64,000 nt of DNA. Origin: Candidatus Poribacteria bacterium (lineage in GTDB: Bacteria > Poribacteria > WGA-4E > WGA-3G). Location of the stretch: the NCBI GenBank assembly GCA_022821495.1, contig JAJEDN010000118.1, positions 62,001-126,000 on the forward strand. Direction: 5' to 3'. The position numbers and the translations under genes were made by a program. Positions 54,232 to 60,692 of the stretch are shown one piece after another (position 1 is the stretch's first letter; each line of letters opens with the position of its first letter). The notes below the pieces were generated by a model. The model had not been told where the DNA came from, searched no databases, and worked only from the letters and a program-made list of their open reading frames with translations.

Positions 54232-56085
54232 TTACTTCATTAGCCACATCTTCCGAATACTTTCGGTACCGCCTGCCTTGAACTGGTAGAAATAGATGCC
54301 GCTGGCGACGGTTTCCCCATCACTGTTTTTCCCATCCCAATAGAGTGTTTTTTCACCGTGTGCTTGATGTCCAAGGTTGAAGTCTCGAATCAGTTCACCT
54401 GTTTGGGCGTAGATCGAGATCTGGACCTTAGTAGGTTCAGCGAGTCGATACGGAATCCAAGTTTCGGGATTGAACGGATTCGGGTAGTTTTGGAAAACTT
54501 CGGCGGCTTTCACCTTGCCCCACGTTGTACTGAGTTTCCCAGTCGGCTCAACCGATGTCACGACATTGTCCGCTTCCGTAAAGATATAGACATCCCCACC
54601 AAAACCGAACGGATAGGTTTCAACAAGCCCGGAGGGCCACGCCAAGGTGATAGCACCGGATTGAAAGCCAGCACCGAGACCGAATTCGAGTTCTAAACTG
54701 TCGCTGCCCAAGAAACCGGTACCACAGATTAATTCCTGCGTCTGGACGTGGTTGCCGACTTTCACCGTTACCCGGGTGCCAATGCCGTCGCGGTTGCTTT
54801 CCGTACCGATCAACCTAATTTTGATGCGTCGATGCTTCGGGTTGACGTGCCGAGCGTGAGGCTCCAGATCGTTTTGAAGCAGCGTATTCCCGGTGTTGCT
54901 GACGACATAGAAATCGACATCACCGTCGTTATCAAAATCACCAGAGGTTGCGCCGCGTGCGACGGCATCAACAGCGACATTGAGCGCGTCTGCTCGGTCA
55001 ACAAATTGTCCGTTTTGATTGTGATAGAGACGGTTACGATTGGTTTTCTGGGAGCCATCGACATCGCCGTTGACGACGTAGAGGTCACGCCAACCGTCGT
55101 TATCATAATCGACGAAACTGGCGTACCAGCCGACCCCTTCGTTTGCGACGCCAACGGCTTCAGCGACGTTCGTGAACGTGCCATCTCCGTTATTCCGCCA
55201 GAGGAGATCTGCGTCATAGTTGGTGATGAAAAAGTCCAAGTCAGTGTCGTTATCATAGTCGCCGACGCAGAGTCCCATCGCGCCAGTCGGTTTCCCGTTG
55301 ACTTCGGTTACGATGCCGGACTGTTCCGAAACATCTGCGAAGGTACCGTCTCCGCGGTTGCGATAAAGTTTGTCGGGTCCGTGGTCATTTGCGACGAATA
55401 GGTCAGCCCAAGTATCGCCGTCGTAGTCGAAGAAGATCGCTCCCCAAGCGATGCCGTCATCGTCAACGCCAGCGATACTTGTGGTTTCTTCAAAAGTGCC
55501 GTCGCCCCGGTTTCGGTAGAGGACGTTGGTTTTCGGGGCGGGATTTGGGTTTAAGAGTGAGGGTGCGCGTCCCCAATTGGCGATGTAGATATCCAACCAC
55601 CCATCGTGGTCATAATCAGCGATAACGGGACCGGTGCCGTGTTTTTCGTCGGCGACACCAGCGTGCTCGCTTACATCTGTGAAGGTGCCATCTCCATTGT
55701 TCTCGAAGAGGAAGTTAGGACCGGCACACGTTACATAGAGGTCGCGCCATCCGTCGTTGTTGTAGTCAAACCAGACGCAGCCGCGCCCGTTAGGCGTATT
55801 TGCGATGCCAGCTTTCGCGGCGATGTCTGTGAAGGTGCCATCGTGATTGTTGTGATAAAACGCGTTGGGTAAACCGCCATCCCCGACGACGAAGATGTCA
55901 AGCCAGCAGCCGTCGTTATCATAATCAACAGCAGCGGTACCGGGACCCCACCAGGCCCCGGATTCCGCATCAGCGGGTGTTTCGCGCTGATAGACGTTTG
56001 CGGTTCGGCTGACATCCTTGAAAGTAGACGCAGCGAGCGCGGAAACCCCAACAAACAAAAAAAATAACATCAGACCATACCGCAT
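54232..56085 (-). CDS. Exported FG-GAP/VCBS repeat protein with ASPIC/UnbV domain and sorting-like C-terminus
   Basis: A 617-residue exported protein. Signal peptide MRYGLMLFFLFVGVSALA is followed by integrin-like FG-GAP/VCBS repeats (DYDNDGWRDLYV, GDYDNDTDLDFFI, calcium-type DxDxDG loops), an ASPIC/UnbV-like segment (IKIRLIGTESNRDG, FGLGAGFQSG, WPSGLVETYPFG) and a tail with KLSTTWGKVKAAEVFQNYPN, PFNPETWIPYRLAE and SGIYFYQFKAGG, the type 9 secretion-like sorting domain. It resembles CRTAC-like surface proteins. I use the ATG at 56085 (AGGATGG 8 bases upstream) rather than 56097. The gene upstream on the same strand shares the TTWG motif. Confidence 0.9.
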   Translation of the reverse strand: MRYGLMLFFLFVGVSALAASTFKDVSRTANVYQRETPADAESGAWWGPGTAAVDYDNDGCWLDIFVVGDGGLPNAFYHNNHDGTFTDIAAKAGIANTPNGRGCVWFDYNNDGWRDLYVTCAGPNFLFENNGDGTFTDVSEHAGVADEKHGTGPVIADYDHDGWLDIYIANWGRAPSLLNPNPAPKTNVLYRNRGDGTFEETTSIAGVDDDGIAWGAIFFDYDGDTWADLFVANDHGPDKLYRNRGDGTFADVSEQSGIVTEVNGKPTGAMGLCVGDYDNDTDLDFFITNYDADLLWRNNGDGTFTNVAEAVGVANEGVGWYASFVDYDNDGWRDLYVVNGDVDGSQKTNRNRLYHNQNGQFVDRADALNVAVDAVARGATSGDFDNDGDVDFYVVSNTGNTLLQNDLEPHARHVNPKHRRIKIRLIGTESNRDGIGTRVTVKVGNHVQTQELICGTGFLGSDSLELEFGLGAGFQSGAITLAWPSGLVETYPFGFGGDVYIFTEADNVVTSVEPTGKLSTTWGKVKAAEVFQNYPNPFNPETWIPYRLAEPTKVQISIYAQTGELIRDFNLGHQAHGEKTLYWDGKNSDGETVASGIYFYQFKAGGTESIRKMWLMK

Positions 56086-56098
56086 AGTTGGGTCCATC

Positions 56099-56192
56099 CT
56101 TAATATTGGGCCTTACGCAGCCCCCTCGCTGGCGCGGTTTGAAACCCCGCCAGCAGCGCATGGAAAAACGCGTAAGTCCTGACTTAATATTG
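56099..56192. repeat. Small TIR element with 10-bp target duplication between two exported-protein genes
   Basis: CTTAATATTG at 56099-56108 and at 56183-56192 directly repeat. Between are GGCCTTACGCA (56109-56119), the palindrome GCTGGCGCGGTTT, one centre base, AAACCCCGCCAGC (one mismatch), and CGCGTAAGTCCTGA. Without it, the two genes would be about 17 bases apart. The core matches that of the element at 4970-5060. Confidence 0.85.
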
Positions 56193-56978
56193 AGACTTTA
56201 CTGCTGCCCAAGTTGTTGTCGCTTTTCCGCCGGGTTCAACGGGGAACGGGTTCAGATTGTCTCTGAAGTATTCGTATTCGACCTCCAAAGTGCCTGCCCC
56301 TGCAGCGACACCGGCATAAATACCGAGCCATAACGGGGGTGTGAGTTCAAACTCGGTCACACCGATTTCCTTCCAATCCTCGTTTTCCTTGGTCTTATAC
56401 CAAGCCGTGTACTGGTCTCCATCTTTTTCAAGGCGGAGGAAAAGCTCAGTATCACCGAACTCTGGCGTGAATCCAGCGTTGCCGGTGAGACCGCCGCCGC
56501 CTTCATTCTGTTTCGTCTGATATTGGATCTGGCCTTTCGCGCCTGCATCTCGCGACCAGAATTTGATGGTAACCCAATTATCGTCTTTCGGGCTTTTCAC
56601 GACGAGTCCATTAACGCCGGAACTGGTATCCCATTTGGCGAAGAAATGGGTTTCGACATCAAACATATCCGTATCGGTTTCCTGATATAGCAGATGCGAC
56701 ATATCGTTTGCCCAAAGGTTTCTGTTCGGTTCGCTGTCAATATACAGATAATTTTCCCGCGTTTCGCCGACATCCCATTTCGGGGGTTCGTTCTGCCATT
56801 CCCAATTCGGGTTCTGCAATTTCCCTTTCTCAAATGGGTCGCCGAAGGAGTCTGCCGCGTTTGCAACGCCTACACATAGGAGCAGCATCAGACATATACC
56901 CGTGCTATACTTGATAATTCTTCCAAATTTTGACAACGTTTGTAAGTCAAAATTTGTTGTTAAAAGTCGTGTTTTCAT
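56184..56978 (-). CDS. Exported protein with concanavalin-like fold and TTW motif
   Basis: A 264-residue exported protein. A signal region (YSTGICLMLLLCVGVANAAD) precedes a beta-rich domain, with WEWQNEPPKWDVG, DVETHFFAKWDTSSGVNGLV and ETDTDMFDVE segments, consistent with DUF1349-like concanavalin-fold proteins that bind or trim carbohydrates (tentative). The tail PVEPGGKATTTWAAVKSQY matches the TTWG tails at 9571-10263 and 54232-56085. Its stop codon lies inside the direct repeat flanking the inserted element. AGGAGG is 15 bases ahead of ATG 56978, somewhat far. Confidence 0.78.
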   Translation of the reverse strand: MKTRLLTTNFDLQTLSKFGRIIKYSTGICLMLLLCVGVANAADSFGDPFEKGKLQNPNWEWQNEPPKWDVGETRENYLYIDSEPNRNLWANDMSHLLYQETDTDMFDVETHFFAKWDTSSGVNGLVVKSPKDDNWVTIKFWSRDAGAKGQIQYQTKQNEGGGGLTGNAGFTPEFGDTELFLRLEKDGDQYTAWYKTKENEDWKEIGVTEFELTPPLWLGIYAGVAAGAGTLEVEYEYFRDNLNPFPVEPGGKATTTWAAVKSQY

Positions 56979-57041
56979 AAGTTAACTTTATTACCTCCTG
57001 CTCTAATTTTAAAACAGTTTATTGCGAATGTCAAGGTAAAT

Positions 57042-57078
57042 CAGTTTTCAGTTACCAGTTACGAGTTACCAGTTACCC
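57042..57078. repeat. Tandem CAGTTAC/CCAGTTAC repeats
   Basis: TCAGTTTTCAGTTACCAGTT followed by ACGAGTTACCAGTTACC. The same repeat is found inverted (CTGGTAACTGGTAACTGG) at 57771-57788, bounding about 750 bp that contains the candidate RNA and the degenerate array. Confidence 0.65.
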
Positions 57079-57255
57079 GTAAGAGAACGGTTGGCGAATC
57101 CGATATACCTCCAGGCTCGGTAGGTTCAGTTTTGCGACGTACCATAGGGGTCAATTTAGGCTCGGACCCCCTACCGGACTTATAGTAAATCCCAAAGTTA
57201 TTTGCACACACGGTAGCTCGTAGGCGGCAGGAATGCGTTTTATCGCTAAAAAAAT

Positions 57256-57285
57256 TTGACTTAATCCTAAAATTTAGCGTATAAT
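57256..57285 (+). promoter_or_regulatory. Sigma70-type promoter for a candidate RNA gene
   Basis: TTGACT at 57256-57261 and TATAAT at 57280-57285 with an 18-bp spacer, placing transcription start near 57292. The downstream sequence has no gene but strong potential structure, ending in a T-run. Confidence 0.65.
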
Positions 57286-57289
57286 TTTA

Positions 57290-57432
57290 GTGTGAGGAAG
57301 ATTTTATTCTCCTCCACAGAAAACAAAAACACCCGCGAACACGTGCCAGCATTGCGGTTCAAGGCGTAGGGAACCTTGAAATTCGGAATGCGTCCGGCGC
57401 GTGTTTCGGGTTAAAGACCCCCCTCATTTTTT
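57290..57432 (+). ncRNA. Candidate structured non-coding RNA
   Basis: Behind the promoter at 57256-57285. A 5' stem pairs GTGtGAGGA (57290-57298) with TCCTCCAC (57310-57317). A long imperfect hairpin, 57331-57411, pairs ACCCG..GAACACGTGCC with GGCGCGTGTTT..CGGGT (16 pairs, one bulged C), then GCATT with AATGC and TTCAAGG with CCTTGAA toward the apex. It ends in CATTTTTT, giving a plausible terminator. I checked for tmRNA, SRP and 6S features: the terminal arrangement vaguely resembles 6S RNA, but no diagnostic motif was seen. No open frame explains the pairing. Confidence 0.6.
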
Positions 57433-57438
57433 CCGATT

Positions 57439-57757
57439 AGGACTTACTTACCCCTTTCCTCTCAAAGTCCCACTTATCAGCCGGACTTTGAGAGCAAGAA
57501 ACCCCCTAAGTCCCACTTATCAGCCGGACTTTGAGAAGGAGAAAGAAACCCCTAAATCCCCTTATCAGGGGACTTTGAGCCGACTTTACTATAATACACT
57601 AAATCCACTTCTCAGGGACTTTGAGAGGGAGAAACCCCCTAAATCCCCCTTATCAGGGGGACTTTGAGAGGAAGAAACACCCTAAATCCCTGGGGGAAAC
57701 ACCCTATCAAAAACACCCCCTTTATCCCCCGTTATCAGGGGGTAGGGAACTTTGAAA
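57439..57757. repeat. Degenerate array of CCCCCTAAATCCCCC cores
   Basis: Starts with AGGACTTAC and continues with at least six diverged cores, each of the type CCCCTAAATCCCC, TTATCAGGGG, ACTTTGAGA, with variants TCCCACTTATCAGCCGG. The open frame across it (to 57667) is repeat-derived and not annotated as a gene. Confidence 0.7.
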
Positions 57758-57770
57758 AGAGACTGCTTCA

Positions 57771-57788
57771 CTGGTAACTGGTAACTGG
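57771..57788. repeat. Inverted CTGGTAACTGG repeats
   Basis: CTGGTAACTGGTAACTGG, the reverse complement of the repeats at 57042-57078. Confidence 0.6.
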
Positions 57789-57836
57789 AAAGCGAGCACT
57801 GTCGTTTAAAACTGACAACTTCTTCACGGTTCTCGG

Positions 57837-58253
57837 TCAATCTGTTTTAATGCCGACGACTACGTTTTCAGATGACACATCCTCGGGTATAACGACAAAG
57901 ATTTTTCCAGATTCGGGATTCTCACCCTGTTCTTTGAGGTACTTCGCTATTTCATCTGCGTCAAGGAGGATCGCACCATCTGCGGTGGCTTCAGGTAGCG
58001 GTGTATATTCGGATCCAAATTTTCGGATCCATTTGAAGATCGTGCTGGGTGCCACTGAAAATGTCCGTGCTATATCGCTGATAGAGACCCCACGGCAGTA
58101 TAAAAAAACCGCTAAAGCGCGTTGCCATGGCGGTCTTCCGCGGGTCGTCTGACGTGTAAACTGAAAGCCGCAGGCTTTACACTTGTAGCGTTGGCTGCCT
58201 CGGGCTTTCCCATTTTTGACGGCATCTTTGCGTTTACAACGTGGACAATTCAT
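57837..58253 (-). CDS. InsA-like zinc-ribbon/HTH protein, orphan transposase-derived
   Basis: A 138-residue protein with a zinc ribbon (CPRCKRKDAVKNGKARGSQR, then CKACGFQF) and an HTH (GVSISDIARTFSVAPSTIFK), as in the InsA half of IS1-family transposases. Instead of an InsB catalytic partner it ends in a short unknown domain, ILLDADEIAKYLKEQ to VVVGIKTD. I start at the ATG at 58253 with GGAGGG 9 bases upstream; an upstream ATG would add unrelated residues. No inverted repeats of an IS surround it. It may be a domesticated DNA-binding protein or remnant. Confidence 0.75.
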   Translation of the reverse strand: MNCPRCKRKDAVKNGKARGSQRYKCKACGFQFTRQTTRGRPPWQRALAVFLYCRGVSISDIARTFSVAPSTIFKWIRKFGSEYTPLPEATADGAILLDADEIAKYLKEQGENPESGKIFVVIPEDVSSENVVVGIKTD

Positions 58254-58434
58254 CGCAGCACCCTCCTTTTCCAAAATCTGATGAGCAAAGTATAGCATAA
58301 AAGCGGTGCCGGTGCAATACCTTCCGTTTTGCGTTCGAGTGCCATTCAATCATCTACCACTATCCAATAACTCGACTTTATACTTCACATAAACCACTTT
58401 AAATATATTATGTTTTATAACAATCTACGGAAAT

Positions 58435-58470
58435 TTTCGCAGCATTTCGCAGCATTTCGCAGAGATTCGC
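58435..58470. repeat. TTTCGCAGCA tandem repeats
   Basis: TTTTCGCAGCA, TTTCGCAGCA, TTTCGCAGAGATTCGCG: three imperfect units of about 10 bp. A related TATTTCGCGGTATTTCGCAC is at about 62644. No function is apparent. Confidence 0.5.
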
Positions 58471-58540
58471 GTAAATTTTCCCTTGATAATTTTTCCATGC
58501 ATAATATATTATATGTTTAGGCGAAATTTGTAAACCGAAT

Positions 58541-58660
58541 AGGACTTACGCAGGATGCTCTTTTGGACCACAAACTTCATAGTTTGTGGTACCTGAACCC
58601 GCGGTTCTCTGAGAAATCTCAGCTAACAGAACAAGCTACAGTCAAAATTGCGTAAATCCT
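58541..58660. repeat. Small TIR element with ACCACAAACT palindrome core
   Basis: AGGACTTACGCA at 58541-58552 and TGCGTAAATCCT at 58649-58660 enclose a perfect 10-bp stem ACCACAAACT, loop TCAT, AGTTTGTGGT. It sits 64 bp upstream of the oxidoreductase gene. Apart from this, 58254-58724 has only short repeats and no gene. Confidence 0.8.
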
Positions 58661-58724
58661 GCAGAACTTTCGGAGGAGCATATTGTGCTCGCGGCGCGTC
58701 CAGCGCGTAAAGGAGAAGACGATT

Positions 58725-59744
58725 ATGGCAGGGAAACTGAAAGTTGCAGCAGTTGGGTGCGGCGGCATAGGGCTTCGACATCAACTCGGCTATATCCAGC
58801 ATCCGGGTGCGGAATTGGTAGCAGTGTGTGATATAGATACAGCGAAAGCGCAAGCACGTGCCGAAGAACTCGGTATCGACAAGTGGTATCCCTCCATCAA
58901 AGAGATGCTGGTGCACGAGGAATGCGATTTGGTAGATGTGGTAACCGCTGACCATCTGCACTTTGAACCCGTGATGGAATGTCTGGAAGCCGGTAAACAC
59001 GTTATCTCCGAGAAACCGCTATCGCTTTACATTGATGAAGCAGAACAGATGGTCACGAAGGCAGAAGAGAAGGGTGTTCACCTCGCGATTGATTACAATC
59101 GTCGCTTCGCGCCAGGATACGTCCAAGCCCGGAAATGGTTCGATACGGGTGCGATCGGACAGACGTACTATTTAGATATGAAATTATCGCAAGGGGGTCC
59201 CGCTTCGACATGGAAGGGAGAATACTACCTGCTTTACGAGCTGGAAACGCACGCTATTGATCTGCTCCGATGGTTCGGTGGCGAAGTCGTTGCTGTTTGT
59301 ACGCAGATGGCAAAACCGCGGGCACACGAAGCACGCGAAGGCGAGGATGCATGTTACACGAGCATGGCTATCTCGTTCCGTTATGAGACGGAAGTCGTCG
59401 CGACCCTGTTAGCGAGTTGGGATAGCGATTTCATCCATCCGATTGAACATCTTGAAATTTGTGGTTCCGATGGCGAAATCGTTGTCGATAATGTCCTTAC
59501 ACGTGCGACGTTGATGAAACGCGACAATCAGATCGTGGAAGAATACCGTCCGTCGATTTTCAGAGACGAACAACTCGCTTTTAACGGGACATTCGCGCTA
59601 CGGATGGCAGCACTCGTCGATGATCTGCTCGCCGATCGGGCACCTGTCCCGACAGGCAGAGACGGTTTGCAAGCGTTACGTATTACTGAAGCGATTGTAG
59701 AATCATGGAAGGAAAAACGGGAAGTCGAGGTTAAGCTCGATTAA
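58725..59744 (+). CDS. Gfo/Idh/MocA family oxidoreductase
   Basis: A 339-residue dehydrogenase with Rossmann motif VAAVGCGGIGLRHQL at residues 6-20 and the EKPLSL motif (HVISEKPLSLYI), then YNRRFAPGY and a C-terminal domain with YELETHAIDLLRWFGG. Likely a sugar/inositol dehydrogenase. The ATG at 58725 with AAGGAG 10 bases upstream is preferred to a start at 58683, which would add residues not seen in the family. It is followed by a repeat element, a lipoprotein and a GH127 gene on the same strand, suggesting a plant or algal glycan degradation role. Confidence 0.87.
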   Translation: MAGKLKVAAVGCGGIGLRHQLGYIQHPGAELVAVCDIDTAKAQARAEELGIDKWYPSIKEMLVHEECDLVDVVTADHLHFEPVMECLEAGKHVISEKPLSLYIDEAEQMVTKAEEKGVHLAIDYNRRFAPGYVQARKWFDTGAIGQTYYLDMKLSQGGPASTWKGEYYLLYELETHAIDLLRWFGGEVVAVCTQMAKPRAHEAREGEDACYTSMAISFRYETEVVATLLASWDSDFIHPIEHLEICGSDGEIVVDNVLTRATLMKRDNQIVEEYRPSIFRDEQLAFNGTFALRMAALVDDLLADRAPVPTGRDGLQALRITEAIVESWKEKREVEVKLD

Positions 59745-59751
59745 GATTGAA

Positions 59752-59927
59752 ATCAGATAGGACTTACGCAAAAATCGGTAATTTCCGTTTTCTAAACCCC
59801 CTAAAGAATCAGAATCAACGGTATGAATGCCTTATGGGCATTCACCGGGTATGAATGCCTTATGGGCATTCCCCGCCCCTTATCAGGGGGACTTTGAACG
59901 GAAATGCGGAAGTCCCCTTATCAGATA
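59752..59927. repeat. TIR element with nested palindromes and direct repeats
   Basis: ATCAGATA at 59752-59759 and 59920-59927 flank AGGACTTACGCA (59759-59770) and TGCGGAAGTCCC (59905-59916). Inside, the CCCCCTAAA...CCCCTTATCAGGGGG core is split by two copies of GGTATGAATGCCTTATGGGC, each with the hairpin GAATGCC and GGCATTC. It is an element within an element. Confidence 0.82.
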
Positions 59928-59979
59928 TGTAAACCATCTCCGACGCAAATCGTTTTTATATGCAAGGAGGAATGAAATT

Positions 59980-60669
59980 ATGAAACGACATCTGTTTTTT
60001 CTCGGAAGCGTTCGCCAAGCCTTACCGGGTGGCACCTCATATTCGACTGTTTGTGCTTGTATCGCAGCGTTTGTTTTTCTGTTTATGGCAATAAGTTGTG
60101 GACCGCCGCCGCAAGGACAATACCATGTACCGGAGTCAGCAATCGCTGCCGCCGAAAAGACGATGCGTCCGCAATCCACGCAAAAAAGTGGAGCCGGCTT
60201 ACCCGAATCCGCTACCGCTCAATTGGAAAGGATGCCTTATCTCCGAAATGCTTTCAAAGAACGGGTACGCGTGAGTAACAGAGGTGGACTTAATGATTTT
60301 CATGCATCGTCACGGGCGCGGGTACAGCATAGTGCTGTCATCTCTAACTGTTCGTTTGATGTTTTAAAGGCATTTATTGCAAAGGGGTGGGCCCCCATAG
60401 TGATGGTTGAATTTCAGGGACGTACTCCAGAAATATTGCCGATGTCTCACTACAATGAACAATTGGGTGAGGTACTCCTTGAAAACCCTTCCAATCGCAA
60501 CAAACGCCGCTTGACTTATAAGGATTTCGAGATGTCTTGGAGCCGAATCTCACGGAATAAATGTGTTTTAATCACCCCCCAACAACTCACAGAAACAGAC
60601 GTTCAAAAAGTATTAGGTAACTACTTACCTAAAGAAACATTTCAACAGATTAGCATCCAAAGCCGCTGA
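59980..60669 (+). CDS. Lipoprotein with possible C39-like peptidase domain
   Basis: A 229-residue lipoprotein with signal ending AISC (residues about 35-38) and a proline-rich start. The C-terminal 120 residues, with SNCSFDVLKAFIAKGWAP and IVMVEFQGRTPEI, then MSHYNEQLGEVLLENPSNR and LTYKDFEMSW, resemble the Peptidase_C39_2/C39-like fold, with candidate Cys (in SNCSF) and His (in SHYNE). Activity is unproven; the family is often involved in processing peptides at the cell surface. AAGGAGG is 9 bases before the ATG at 59980. An upstream frame (59827) is repeat sequence and was left out. Confidence 0.68.
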   Translation: MKRHLFFLGSVRQALPGGTSYSTVCACIAAFVFLFMAISCGPPPQGQYHVPESAIAAAEKTMRPQSTQKSGAGLPESATAQLERMPYLRNAFKERVRVSNRGGLNDFHASSRARVQHSAVISNCSFDVLKAFIAKGWAPIVMVEFQGRTPEILPMSHYNEQLGEVLLENPSNRNKRRLTYKDFEMSWSRISRNKCVLITPQQLTETDVQKVLGNYLPKETFQQISIQSR

Positions 60670-60692
60670 TACGACCTTAAAAGGATAAAATT

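Noticed and set aside
57401..57667. Open frame of 88 codons in the repeat array
   Set aside because: It is repeat-derived, has no ribosome site and overlaps the candidate RNA end.
59827..59979. N-terminal extension of the lipoprotein
   Set aside because: It is translated repeat sequence, and the AAGGAGG-led ATG at 59980 gives a proper lipoprotein signal.
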